A stretch of DNA of 64,000 bases from Microbacterium oryzae (lineage in GTDB: Bacteria > Actinomycetota > Actinomycetes > Actinomycetales > Microbacteriaceae), in NCBI RefSeq assembly GCF_030406385.1, contig NZ_JAUEPM010000006.1:124001-188000 (forward strand). Reading direction: 5' to 3'. Positions within the stretch are counted from its first letter, which is position 1, and every line of letters starts with the position of its first letter. The position numbers were made by a program, and so were the translations under genes. Below the pieces are notes generated by a model that worked only from the letters and a program-made list of their open reading frames with translations, did not search any database and had not been told where the DNA came from. Of the stretch, positions 15,481 through 24,012 are shown piece after piece.

Positions 15481-16872
15481 TCAGTGAGAGCGTGGGTCTC
15501 CTCGATCGAGGGTGCCGGCCTCTTCCCGCATCTGCCGACGGGTCTCGGCCGTCAGCGCCAGCAGGTCGGCCGCCTGGACGGGGTCGGCGGTGCTCGCCCG
15601 CAGCTGGCCCTCGAGCGCGGTGAGCTGGCCCAGGAGCGCGGAGCGTGCCGACGGGTCGTCGCAGAGGCAGGACAACTCGAGGCACGACTGCAGGAATCGA
15701 GCCACGAGTGACGGGTCGCCGGCGCCGTAGTGCCGCAGCGGTGTCAGGGCGGCGTCGATATCCTGCTTCACCGTGCGCGGCAGCGTGACGACGCGGAGGC
15801 TTCCGTCCGGCCCGCTGACCCCCGCGGGAGGGCGCGCCATCTCGATGCGCCGCGCCGTCACCGCCGTCAGGTGCCCGAGAGCATGGACTGCGGTGACGGG
15901 GTCGTTGACCCCGGGCGAGAGCGCGCGCAGGGCGATGTCGACGATCTGCTGGACCCCGTATCCGACGTCTTCGACGGCGTTCCGCTCGTATCCGATGGTG
16001 AAAGCGCGCCGGAGCGCTTGCGCGGTCGCCTCGGCGTCCGCTTCCGCATCGTCTCGACCGTCGCTCCACCAGAACGCGAGCGGCATCCCGGCGACGACGT
16101 TGTCGCCGACGGCCTTCGCCTCTGCCACGACGAGGCCCCGATCGACGGCGACATCGGCGAGGAGGGCGAGGTCGCGGCCGGTGATGAAGCCGCTCGTGTC
16201 CGCCGCCACCGCTCGCCTGCGGCCCGGCACCTCGACCGGACCCGGGAACGCGGCCGCGCTGGAGTCGCGCGCGCCGACGAGGTCGATCGTGCGGTCGGTA
16301 TCCGCGTGGATGTCCTTCAGCATCGTCTCCACCCGCAGCTGGGCGGCGAGATGAGCCAGGAAGAAGACGAGCATGACCACGCTGACGAGCGTCAGCACGA
16401 AGGCGACGGTGACGGCGACGCGGGGCACGAGCTCCGGGTCCGACTCGGTGGCGGAGCGCACTGCACGGAGGACGGCGATGGAGTACGCGAACGTGCCGAG
16501 GAAGGCCGCGAGGGTCCAGTGCACCTGGCGGTCTCGTGCGAAGAGGCGCAGCACCCGTGGGGACGCCTGGCTGCTGGCCAGCTGGAGCGCCACCACCGTC
16601 AGCGAGAAGGTCAGCGACGTGGCGGTGATCAGCGACCCGGCGATCGATGACAGGACGGAGCGCGCGGTGTCCGCGCCGCCGTTGAAGACCGCGGAGTCCA
16701 CCTCGGTCGGGAGCCGGGAGTCGATGAGGATGTCGATGCGAGGGAGGACGATCCCGAGCGCCACGGCCGCGACGACAGCCGTGACGGGCACGGGCCACAG
16801 TCGCGAGTCCAGGGACTCCGCGACGGCTGCCCACCACCTGCGCAACGAGGAGGGGCGGTGAGCGTCAGGCAT
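15481..16872 (-). CDS. DUF2254 membrane protein
   Basis: 463 aa. Four hydrophobic segments in the first ~180 residues (including the FSLTVVALQLASSQASPRVL stretch typical of DUF2254) are followed by a long soluble region with DVGYGVQQIVDIALRALSPGVNDP, the other hallmark of the family. Function is unknown. The ATG at 16872 lies inside the last codons of the upstream hydrolase gene (8-nt overlap), so the two are translationally coupled. Confidence 0.85.
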   Translation of the reverse strand: MPDAHRPSSLRRWWAAVAESLDSRLWPVPVTAVVAAVALGIVLPRIDILIDSRLPTEVDSAVFNGGADTARSVLSSIAGSLITATSLTFSLTVVALQLASSQASPRVLRLFARDRQVHWTLAAFLGTFAYSIAVLRAVRSATESDPELVPRVAVTVAFVLTLVSVVMLVFFLAHLAAQLRVETMLKDIHADTDRTIDLVGARDSSAAAFPGPVEVPGRRRAVAADTSGFITGRDLALLADVAVDRGLVVAEAKAVGDNVVAGMPLAFWWSDGRDDAEADAEATAQALRRAFTIGYERNAVEDVGYGVQQIVDIALRALSPGVNDPVTAVHALGHLTAVTARRIEMARPPAGVSGPDGSLRVVTLPRTVKQDIDAALTPLRHYGAGDPSLVARFLQSCLELSCLCDDPSARSALLGQLTALEGQLRASTADPVQAADLLALTAETRRQMREEAGTLDRGDPRSH

Positions 16873-17758
16873 CGCCCGGCTCCGCCGCCGCACGCCCCTC
16901 GGCAGCGGAGGCGCCGCCGGGATCGAGGTCCGCGAGCACCTCGGACGCCACTCGGGAGGGCGCGCGCTCGGGCAGCCAGTGGTTCTCGTCGAGCTCGACG
17001 AAGCGGTACCGGGGCCCGGCGTGCTGCCGCGTGAGCTCGGCGGCCCGGCGTCCGAGCGCCTGATCTCCGTTGCCCCAGATGTACGTCGTGGGTACTCGCG
17101 TCCGAGGTCCCGGAGGGCGCCGGCGGGCTCGGCGGTCGGGCAGCCACATGCCGCGGTACCAGTGCAGGGCGCACCGCAGGGCACCGGGGCCGGCGAGGAA
17201 GCGCTGGTACTCCTCCGCGATCGGGGCGGGCAGGCCCATCACGACGAGCAGGCGGGCCAGTCGTCGTCGCAGCACCGCCTCCGGGATCGCGGGCAGCTGG
17301 AAGAAGCCGATGTACATCGACCGCAGCGCCTGGGCCGAGGAGCGCAGCGAGCGGACGAGGGCCTTCGGGTGCGGCGTCGACAGCACGGTCATCCCGGTCA
17401 GGCGCTCGGGCGCGACCGCGGCCATCCGCCACGCGACGAAGCCGCCCCAGTCGTGCCCGACCAGGTGGACCCGCTCGATGTCGAGGGCGTCGAGCAGGGC
17501 GAGGACGTCGTCCACGACGTCGATCACGCGGTAGTCATGGCGTCGACGCGGTCGTGCTTTCGGGGAGTAGCCGCGCTGGTCGAAGGCGACGACGCGCGCG
17601 CCGCCGGCCTCGAGCACGGGCGCGACGGCGTCCCACGTGCGACGGGAGCCGGGGAAGCCGTGCAGGAGGACGACGATCGGACCGTCGATCGCGCCGGTGT
17701 CGGAGACGTCGAAGACGAGGTCTCCGCGCCGGAAGGAGTCAAGTCGAGTCGAGCGCAT
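16865..17758 (-). CDS. Alpha/beta hydrolase, epoxide-hydrolase-like
   Basis: 297 aa. The oxyanion motif HGFPGSRRTW is followed by GHDWGG, where the nucleophile elbow carries Asp as in epoxide hydrolases and haloalkane dehalogenases, and a late ENHWLPE His. The cap region is rich in Arg. Substrate unknown. ATG 17758 is preferred; a TTG ten codons upstream is possible. It is the first gene of a pair with the DUF2254 protein. Confidence 0.82.
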   Translation of the reverse strand: MRSTRLDSFRRGDLVFDVSDTGAIDGPIVVLLHGFPGSRRTWDAVAPVLEAGGARVVAFDQRGYSPKARPRRRHDYRVIDVVDDVLALLDALDIERVHLVGHDWGGFVAWRMAAVAPERLTGMTVLSTPHPKALVRSLRSSAQALRSMYIGFFQLPAIPEAVLRRRLARLLVVMGLPAPIAEEYQRFLAGPGALRCALHWYRGMWLPDRRARRRPPGPRTRVPTTYIWGNGDQALGRRAAELTRQHAGPRYRFVELDENHWLPERAPSRVASEVLADLDPGGASAAEGRAAAEPGDA

Positions 17759-17899
17759 GATCCAGTTCACCGCGGAGGCGGGCGCCAACGGGAGGGGCTT
17801 GCGCGAACCGGCCAGACGGACGCGCTCATCATCTCGCCCCTGAAGGGCCGGCGGATGTGCGAGCCCGCGGAGCTTCCTTGGCAGGAACTACCTGATCGG

Positions 17900-17970
17900 A
17901 GGGGCTGACGGGAATCGAACCCGCGCTATCTGCTTGGGAAGCAGAAGTTCTGCCATTGAACTACAGCCCC
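17900..17970 (-). tRNA. tRNA-Gly (CCC)
   Basis: Read on the minus strand the sequence folds into a full cloverleaf: acceptor GGGGCTG paired with CAGCCCC, D arm GTTC-GAAC, anticodon stem TCTGC/GCAGA with loop TTCCCAA (anticodon CCC, glycine), T loop TTCGATT, discriminator T. The 3' CCA is not encoded. 71 nt. Confidence 0.95.
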
Positions 17971-18038
17971 GCATCGCGCGTTGCACGCGACTACGCCAGC
18001 ATAACAGGAGGGCACGGGCCGCCGACTACGCTGGCACC

Positions 18039-18644
18039 GTGCTGCTCTCCGATCGCGACATCAAGGCCCAGCTCGACGCCGAGCGGATCGGCCTCGACCC
18101 GCTCGATCTGCAGATGGTGCAGCCGTCGAGCGTCGACGTGCGGCTCGACCGGTACTTCCGTCTCTTCGACAACCACAAGTACCCCTTCATCGACCCCGCG
18201 CAGGATCAGCCCGACCTCACGCATCTCGTCGAGGTCGACCCCGACGAGGCGTTCATCCTCCATCCCGGGGAGTTCGTGCTCGGATCGACGTTCGAGCGGG
18301 TGACGCTTCCGGATGACGTCGCTGCGCGCCTCGAAGGCAAGTCGTCCCTCGGGCGTCTCGGACTCCTCACGCACTCCACAGCGGGCTTCATCGACCCCGG
18401 GTTCTCCGGGCACGTCACGCTCGAGCTCTCGAACGTCGCCACGCTGCCCATCAAGCTGTGGCCGGGGATGAAGATCGGCCAGCTGTGCTTCTTCCAGCTC
18501 AGCTCGGCCGCCGAGAACGCGTACGGCTCCGGCCCCTACGGCAACCGCTACCAGGGTCAGCGCGGACCGACCGCGTCCCGCTCGTCCCAGGGCTTCCACC
18601 GCACGGACGTCTCGGTGAGCAGGGCGGGCTCCGCCGGGGCCTGA
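18039..18644 (+). CDS. dcd: dCTP deaminase
   Basis: 201 aa. It deaminates dCTP on the way to dUMP/dTMP; some actinobacterial Dcd enzymes also cleave dUTP to dUMP, which cannot be decided by eye here. Catalytic motifs are visible: [11 protein letters not shown] (Ser and Arg), [15 protein letters not shown] (the active-site Glu) and [13 protein letters not shown]. The GTG start ([11 protein letters not shown]) is six bases after TACGCT (18027-18032) with no Shine-Dalgarno, so the mRNA is leaderless. It follows the divergent tRNA-Gly gene and converges with a NUDIX gene. Confidence 0.95.
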   Translation: MLLSDRDIKAQLDAERIGLDPLDLQMVQPSSVDVRLDRYFRLFDNHKYPFIDPAQDQPDLTHLVEVDPDEAFILHPGEFVLGSTFERVTLPDDVAARLEGKSSLGRLGLLTHSTAGFIDPGFSGHVTLELSNVATLPIKLWPGMKIGQLCFFQLSSAAENAYGSGPYGNRYQGQRGPTASRSSQGFHRTDVSVSRAGSAGA

Positions 18645-18650
18645 CCGGCG

Positions 18651-19190
18651 TCAGAGCTTGCCCAGGTGCACCGCCGCCATCGCGAGGGCCGCGATGGACT
18701 CGCCGTCCGTCAGCTTGCCGGTCGCCGTCATGCGGAGGGCGTCGCGGATGGCCACCCAGCGCGAGCGTGTGATGCCCTCCTCGGCGCGGTGCGCGTCAGC
18801 ATCCGCCACGTGCCTCAGCCCACGCGCGAGGAACACCGTCTCCGGCGCGACGCAGATCCCGTTGAGGGCATCCATCCGCCCCACCGCGATCCACTCGTCG
18901 GCTTCCAGGCCGGTCTCCTCGAGCAGTTCCCGGCGCGCGGCGACCTCGGCGGGCTCGCCGTCGCTGCCGCCCGCGACGACCTCCCACGAGGCGCCGACCG
19001 TGTACCGGTCGACCTCGACGAGCAGCACGCGCTCGTCCTCGTCCAGGGCGACGACGAAGACCGCCGGGTGCCGCAGCTCCACGACGCCGTAGATGCCGTG
19101 CCCGCCGTCGGGCCGCACCACCTCGTCCTCCCGCACGCGGATCCACGGGTTCTCGTACGTCACGCGCGTGCTTCTCGTCTGCCAGCCCAT
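18651..19190 (-). CDS. NUDIX hydrolase, ADP-ribose pyrophosphatase-like
   Basis: 179 aa. The Nudix box reads GGSDGEPAEVAARRELLEETG, with REL-EE-G intact and the leading loop one residue shorter than usual. The preceding VVAGG and the N-terminal ENPWIRVREDEVVRPDG layout resemble ADP-sugar pyrophosphatases, which split nucleotide sugars into phosphates. TACGAT lies six bases before the ATG (19202-19197), giving a leaderless mRNA. Divergent from a lytic transglycosylase gene. Confidence 0.85.
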   Translation of the reverse strand: MGWQTRSTRVTYENPWIRVREDEVVRPDGGHGIYGVVELRHPAVFVVALDEDERVLLVEVDRYTVGASWEVVAGGSDGEPAEVAARRELLEETGLEADEWIAVGRMDALNGICVAPETVFLARGLRHVADADAHRAEEGITRSRWVAIRDALRMTATGKLTDGESIAALAMAAVHLGKL

Positions 19191-19261
19191 GTCGCCATCG
19201 TAGAGACGGTCGACGACCCGGATGGCCGGGGCGGGCTGTCGGACGAGTGCGGCACACTGAG

Positions 19262-19990
19262 ATGGTGACGAGAAGACGCGCGCGGGCGCGAGCGCGCGGG
19301 GTGGTCGCGGCGGTGTGCGCCGTGGCGGTCATCGCCGTCATCGCCGGACTGATCGCGATGGCAACGCGACCGAGTGCGGCCGACGCTCCGCTGTCCGCAT
19401 CCCCGGCTCCCGCGGCACCGGCCGCGGACGGCTCGGCTGTCGATGCGGACTGGCTCGAGCGCGTCTCCGCCGAGACCGAAATCCCCGAGCGCGCGCTCGT
19501 CGCGTACGCCCGCGCCGACCTCGACGCCCGCTCCACCTACGGCTGCACGGTCGGCTGGAACACCCTGGCCGGGATCGGCTACGTCGAGAGCCGGCACGGC
19601 ACCCTGCAGGGCGGCGCCGTCGAAGACGACGGCGTAGCCCGCCCGGAGATCATCGGCATCGCGCTCGACGGCACGAACCAGACCATGGACATCGCCGACA
19701 CCGACGGTGGCGCGCTCGACGGCGACACCGAGGGCGACCGGGCGGTGGGGCCGCTGCAGTTCATCCCCGAGACCTGGATGACCTGGGGCGTGGATGGCGA
19801 TGGCGACGGCGCGGTGGATCCGCACGACGTCGACGACGCGGCGCTCACCGCCGCTCGCTACCTCTGCCGGCAGCACGCGACCCTCACCGGCGCGGCGAGC
19901 TGGATCGAGGCCATCCGCTCGTACAACGACACCGACGACTACCAGCGGCAGGTCGCCGCGGCGGCGGCGCGCTACGGCGAAACCGGGTGA
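19262..19990 (+). CDS. Lytic murein transglycosylase-like protein
   Basis: 242 aa. A basic N-terminus and one hydrophobic segment (about 12-32) form a signal anchor; a Pro/Ala linker follows. The catalytic domain has the Glu in GIGYVESRHGTL, then GPLQFIPETWMTWG, and AARYLCRQHATL, typical of soluble lytic transglycosylases that cleave peptidoglycan with anhydro-sugar formation. An Asp-rich DGDGDGAVDPHDVDDAA loop looks like a calcium-binding insert. The start may be this ATG or the GTG three bases on; CACACT six bases before the GTG could be a leaderless -10. Confidence 0.82.
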   Translation: MVTRRRARARARGVVAAVCAVAVIAVIAGLIAMATRPSAADAPLSASPAPAAPAADGSAVDADWLERVSAETEIPERALVAYARADLDARSTYGCTVGWNTLAGIGYVESRHGTLQGGAVEDDGVARPEIIGIALDGTNQTMDIADTDGGALDGDTEGDRAVGPLQFIPETWMTWGVDGDGDGAVDPHDVDDAALTAARYLCRQHATLTGAASWIEAIRSYNDTDDYQRQVAAAAARYGETG

Positions 19991-19993
19991 CCG

Positions 19994-20359
19994 CTACGAC
20001 ACGTCGCCGTCGACGTAGAACCAGCGGCCGCCGCGGCGCGCGAAGCGAGACGTCTCGGCGAGCCGGCCTGGGCCATCCGGCCCGGTGAAGTGGGCGACGA
20101 ACGACACCTCGGCACCCGCGGCCTCGACGATCTGGAGCCCCGTCCACCTGGTGTCGGCGTCGAGTGCGAGATCCGCGGGACGCGTGCGGGGGTGCCAGGT
20201 GAGGGCGACGTAGGCGCCGTCGCCCTTCGCGAAGGCGCTGTACCGGGAGCGCATGAGCTCCTCGGGTGTCTCCGCGATGCGGGCCCCGGCGTGCAGCGCG
20301 CCGCAGCACGCCGGGTAGGGCCGCCCGGTGCCGCAGGGACAGGTCTCGGCGAAGCTCAT
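19994..20359 (-). CDS. YchJ family protein with SEC-C zinc motif (UPF0225)
   Basis: 121 aa. The N-terminal CPCGTGRPYPACCG (Cys7, 9, 18, 19) is a SEC-C zinc motif, and EELMRSRYSAFAKGD plus the following NTF2-like strand set match YchJ/UPF0225. Function unknown. The ATG overlaps the stop of the upstream His-rich regulator by 4 nt, so it can be co-translated; TACCCT six bases before the ATG (20371-20366) could also give a separate leaderless transcript. Confidence 0.82.
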   Translation of the reverse strand: MSFAETCPCGTGRPYPACCGALHAGARIAETPEELMRSRYSAFAKGDGAYVALTWHPRTRPADLALDADTRWTGLQIVEAAGAEVSFVAHFTGPDGPGRLAETSRFARRGGRWFYVDGDVS

Positions 20360-20916
20360 CCCTCGAGGGTACGACCGCCGTGGGGCGCGCAGTGGTGCTC
20401 GCGGCGGTGCTCGTGCGGACGGCCGTGCCCGTGCGGGTGCGGACGGCCGTGCTCATGCGGGTGATGCTGACCGCGCGGACGGTGGCCCTCGCGGTGGCGG
20501 CCGCGGTGGTGGCGCTGGCCCTCCTCCCAGCCGAGTTCGCGTGCGATGGCCTCGAGTGAGGCTGCCGTGACGGCGAGGTCATCGGAGGAGGCAGCCGCGC
20601 TGACGCGCTCGCGGAGGGCGGTGAAGCGGGTGCGGATGCGCTCGAGCCCCGAGCGTCCGTCGTCGGTGAGGTGCCATCCGTCGTCGGCGCTGGCGACCCA
20701 TCCGCGACGGGTCAGCCGCTCGAGACGGTGAGGGTGGCGGGAGAGCCGTTCCTGGACGGCGGCGGAATCGGGGCGCGCGAGGCCCTTCAGCAGGCGCCAC
20801 TCGCGGCGGTCGAGGGCTTCGCTTCGCAGCGCGGCGTCGCTCTCTTCGGCGTAGCGGCCGGCGGCGGCCTGCAACCAGAAGCGGAGCGGGGGCATGGAGT
20901 CGTCGGTGGTGGTCAT
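20356..20916 (-). CDS. MarR/PadR-like winged-helix protein with histidine-rich tail
   Basis: 186 aa. The first ~135 residues look like a MarR-type winged helix (LDRREWRLLKGLA, then VQERLSRHPHRLERLTRRGWV as recognition region and wing, then helical dimer segments). The last ~50 residues are a His/Arg/Gly tail with 16 histidines, probably disordered and able to bind Ni, Zn, Cu or Co. The neighbour on the other side of the promoter region is another MarR-like protein with its own His-rich segment. GAGGA precedes the ATG. A metal-responsive repressor is the natural guess but is inference. Confidence 0.65.
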   Translation of the reverse strand: MTTTDDSMPPLRFWLQAAAGRYAEESDAALRSEALDRREWRLLKGLARPDSAAVQERLSRHPHRLERLTRRGWVASADDGWHLTDDGRSGLERIRTRFTALRERVSAAASSDDLAVTAASLEAIARELGWEEGQRHHRGRHREGHRPRGQHHPHEHGRPHPHGHGRPHEHRREHHCAPHGGRTLEG

Positions 20917-20955
20917 GGGGTCCTCTTTCCTGGCGATCCGAGAGTGGGCCGCATT

Positions 20956-21020
20956 TGAATGTCATCTGTCATGTATATGCAGAATGACATGGGAGTGCGT
21001 GCATGTCAAGTGTCATGTAT
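20956..21020. promoter_or_regulatory. AT-rich divergent operator/promoter region of the two His-rich regulators
   Basis: Two 21-bp direct repeats, 20956-20976 and 21000-21020, agree at 18 of 21 positions; each holds ATGTCA and TGTCATGTAT. TGTCAT (20967-20972) and ATGACA (20984-20989) form an inverted repeat. Minus-strand TTGACA (21009-21004) with CATTCT (20986-20981) can serve the leftward gene; TATTTT (21018-21023), six bases before ATG 21030, can serve the rightward gene as a leaderless promoter. Confidence 0.7.
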
Positions 21021-21029
21021 TTTTGAGGC

Positions 21030-21611
21030 ATGGCAGAGACGGCGGATCCCACCGCGCGCATCGCGACGGCCCTCTCCCGACTGCGCCTGGGGCGACCGGG
21101 GCCGGTCCCTGCGGGCGACTCGCCTGCGGAGCCGACGGCGCCCGGGGAGCAGGGCCGTCCGCACCATCCGCGTGGCGCGCACGCGGAGCGCGGAGCGCAC
21201 GGTCACGGCCAGCATCACGGCGAGCACGCCCACGGCGGGCGCGGCCCCTTCGGGCGCTCGATGGCCCGGTTGCGCCTGCTCGAGCTGCTCGCGGCCGCCG
21301 AGGGTCCGCTTTCGGTCGGCGCGATCGCCGAGCGCCTCGGCGTGGACCAGCCGCGCGCAAGCCGGCTCGTGCAGGCGGTCGTGGAGAGCGCGCACGCGCG
21401 CCGCGAGGCCGACCCCGCCGATGCCCGACGCACGCTCATCGCCGTGACCGAGGAGGGCCGCGCGCTCGCCGCCCGCTCGCACGATGCGCGCGCCGAGGCG
21501 GTGGACCAGGCGCTCGCCGGATTCACCGCCGAGGAGCGCACGCAGCTCGCCGACCTCCTCGGACGGCTGGCCGATGCCTGGCCCGACCCGCGCCGCCGCC
21601 CCGCACCCTGA
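21030..21611 (+). CDS. MarR family regulator with internal histidine-rich segment
   Basis: 193 aa. A ~40-residue lead is followed by a His-rich stretch (about 43-70, nine His), then a canonical MarR winged helix: RLRLLELLAAAEGPLSVGAIAERLGVDQPRASRLVQAVV, a wing with RREADPADARRTLIAVTEEGR and a C-terminal dimer helix. His-rich segments usually bind divalent metals. TATTTT is six bases before the ATG; a GAGG is also present but too close to act well. Divergent from the other His-rich regulator, sharing repeated TGTCAT operators. Confidence 0.8.
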   Translation: MAETADPTARIATALSRLRLGRPGPVPAGDSPAEPTAPGEQGRPHHPRGAHAERGAHGHGQHHGEHAHGGRGPFGRSMARLRLLELLAAAEGPLSVGAIAERLGVDQPRASRLVQAVVESAHARREADPADARRTLIAVTEEGRALAARSHDARAEAVDQALAGFTAEERTQLADLLGRLADAWPDPRRRPAP

Positions 21612-21654
21612 AGCCGGTGCACAGCGCAGGAGATCGGGCGGTCTCGGCGCGACT

Positions 21655-22494
21655 CTAGAGCAGCCGGTGGCGGGCGAAGGCGCGGGCGAGACCGTCCTCG
21701 TCGATGGACTCGGTGACCTCGTCCGCCGCCTGCTTGGCCTGCACGGTCCCGTTGCCCATCGCGATGCCGAGTCCCACGGCCTCCAGCATCTCCAGGTCGT
21801 TGTTGTTGTCGCCGATCGCGATCGCGTCCGCGCGGTCCATGCCGATCCGGTCGAGCAGCTCGAGGATCGCGCTGCCCTTGGTCACCCCGGGCATCGACAC
21901 CTCTCCGCTCGCGGTCCCCATGCCGGGGATCGTCCCGGTGATGACGGTGAACTCTGCCCCCACCGCGCGCACGACCTCGTCGTACGCGTCGAGGTCCTCG
22001 CCCGAGAACACGGCCTTCGCGGTGAGGTCGTGGCGCAGCGGCGTGATCGGTCCCAGGTATCGCCCGAGGCCGCGCTCGGCGGCGCCGCCCCCGCCGTAGT
22101 CCGCCGGGAGCCCGAGCTGCGTGCGCAGGCGCTGCTGCATGCCGGGCGTGGCATGCGCATACTCCCGCCCCTGCAGCACGTAGTCGAGTCCGAGCACGTC
22201 GAACTGCTCGCGGAGGCGACGGCATGCCGCTTCAGGCATGAGTCGTTCGATGATCCACTCGCCCTCGTGCTCGACGAACGCTCCGGCGCCCGCGACGACA
22301 CCGTCGAAGCCGATGTCTGTCACCTGCTCGTCGATCTCCAGCGGTGTGCGGCCCGTCGCGAGGAAGACCAGATGTCCGTTGGCGCGCGCGCGGCGGATGG
22401 CCGTGGTCGTCGCTGCGGGGATGGTGCCGTCGTGCCGCAGGATCGTGCCGTCGATGTCGAGGAACACGATCCGTCGTCGCAACGGCGCGGTCAT
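21655..22494 (-). CDS. HAD superfamily hydrolase, Cof-type
   Basis: 279 aa. HAD motif I is VFLDIDGT (nucleophile Asp), motif II LATGRT, the type IIB cap lies between about 85 and 180, and motif IV is IAIGDNNNDLEMLEAVG with the GIAMGNG run typical of Cof/YidA phosphatases. These dephosphorylate sugar phosphates or FMN-like compounds. ATG 22494 overlaps the stop of the MFS gene by 4 nt, so both belong to one operon. Confidence 0.88.
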   Translation of the reverse strand: MTAPLRRRIVFLDIDGTILRHDGTIPAATTTAIRRARANGHLVFLATGRTPLEIDEQVTDIGFDGVVAGAGAFVEHEGEWIIERLMPEAACRRLREQFDVLGLDYVLQGREYAHATPGMQQRLRTQLGLPADYGGGGAAERGLGRYLGPITPLRHDLTAKAVFSGEDLDAYDEVVRAVGAEFTVITGTIPGMGTASGEVSMPGVTKGSAILELLDRIGMDRADAIAIGDNNNDLEMLEAVGLGIAMGNGTVQAKQAADEVTESIDEDGLARAFARHRLL

Positions 22495-23897
22495 GGTGCG
22501 ACCCGCACGGGGAGCAGGAGGAGGAAGCCCGCGAGGAGGACGGCGACGATGCCCAGGATGCCGAACGAGGTGGCACCGCCCACGACGATGAGGACCGACC
22601 ACATCGCCGATGACATCCAGCTGGCCGCGCGCCCCGTCGTGGCGTAGAGACCGAAGATCTCACCCTCCCGCCCGGCCGGCGTCACGCGCGCGAGGAAGGA
22701 GCGCGACGCCGCCTGGGCCGGCCCGACGAAGACGCACAGGGTGAGGCCGCCGACCCAGAACACGACGCGGCCGGCGTCCACGAGCAGGAAGACCGCCAGC
22801 CCCGCCACGGTCATCGCGCCGAGCGAGAAGAGGATGACCCGCTTGGGGCCGACGCGGTCGTCCACGCGTCCGGCGATGATCGTGGATACACCGGCGATGA
22901 GGTTGGCGGCGACGCCGAAGACGACCACCTCGAGGAACTCGAAGCCGAACACGTTGGCGGCGATGACCGCGCCGAAGGTGAAGACGCCGGCGAGCCCGTC
23001 ACGGAACACCGCGCTGGAGAGCAGGAACCAGAACGTCGGCCGGGTCGCGGGGGAGCGGTAGAGCCCGGTGACGTCCCTCACGAGCAGCGCATACGAGCGC
23101 AGGAATCCCACGCGGCGCTCGGGACGACCGAGGGACGGCTCGGGAACCTTCAGGAAGATCGGGATGGCGAAGACGACCGCCCACAGCGCGCACCCGATCG
23201 CGATGATCCGGAAGGGAAGGCCGTCCTCGTCGGGCAGCCCGAACCATCCGCTCGCGTAGAACACGATGACGATGACGAGTGCGACGATGCCGCCGAGATA
23301 GCCGAATCCCCACCCGAGACCCGACACCCGGCCGATCGTCTTCGGAGTCGCGATGCCGACGAGCATCGCGTTGGAGTTCACAGCGGCGATCTCGGCGCAG
23401 ACCGTGCCGGCCGCGATGAGCGCCACTCCGATCCAGAAGAGCGATGGGGTGGGTTCGACGAACCACAGTCCCAGCATGGCCACGATCAGGGAGCCGGTGC
23501 CGATCCCGAGCCACAGCTTCTGCCGTCCAGCGGCGTCGGCCTGCTGACCCAGCACCGGCGCGAGCAGGAGGATGAGGAGGCCCGCGACCGTGGTCCCCCA
23601 GCCGAGGCCCGCGGAGAGGTCGGCCAGTGCGGCGACCTTCTCCGGGGCGTCCTCCGAGAGCGCCTGGATCTCGGGCGGGAGGAACGCGTCGGTCGTGAGG
23701 TACAGCGCCGTGAAGATGAACGTGAGGATGACCGTGTTGAACGGCTGCGTGGCCCAGTCCCACAGCGCCCACGCGAACACGACGCCCTTCGCTGCGGGCC
23801 GCTCCTCCGCGAGGGTCAGGCCCATCACCGGCACCGCGGCGCTGTCCGCGGCGGCGGGAGGGACGGGAACGGGAGACGGTTCGGGCATGTCGGTCAC
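22491..23897 (-). CDS. MFS transporter, UMF1/Atg22-like
   Basis: 468 aa with about 12 membrane segments. WALWDWATQPFNTVILTFIF at the first helix and the large loop between helices 1 and 2 are typical of the UMF1/Atg22-like MFS branch, whose bacterial substrates are mostly unknown. The GTG at 23897 is preferred over the ATG three codons later because GGAGG (23904-23908) is six bases before it. Divergent from a LysR regulator, which may control it. Confidence 0.82.
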   Translation of the reverse strand: MTDMPEPSPVPVPPAAADSAAVPVMGLTLAEERPAAKGVVFAWALWDWATQPFNTVILTFIFTALYLTTDAFLPPEIQALSEDAPEKVAALADLSAGLGWGTTVAGLLILLLAPVLGQQADAAGRQKLWLGIGTGSLIVAMLGLWFVEPTPSLFWIGVALIAAGTVCAEIAAVNSNAMLVGIATPKTIGRVSGLGWGFGYLGGIVALVIVIVFYASGWFGLPDEDGLPFRIIAIGCALWAVVFAIPIFLKVPEPSLGRPERRVGFLRSYALLVRDVTGLYRSPATRPTFWFLLSSAVFRDGLAGVFTFGAVIAANVFGFEFLEVVVFGVAANLIAGVSTIIAGRVDDRVGPKRVILFSLGAMTVAGLAVFLLVDAGRVVFWVGGLTLCVFVGPAQAASRSFLARVTPAGREGEIFGLYATTGRAASWMSSAMWSVLIVVGGATSFGILGIVAVLLAGFLLLLPVRVAP

Positions 23898-24012
23898 GCT
23901 AGGCCTCCTCGGTGAACGCGCGGTGGCGCGCTCGCGCCTGAGCCCAGTATCCCTAGGATTGCGATGCGTCCGCCGCTCGGTGGTGCGGTCGCTGATGTCA
24001 GGAGCGCTCGAG

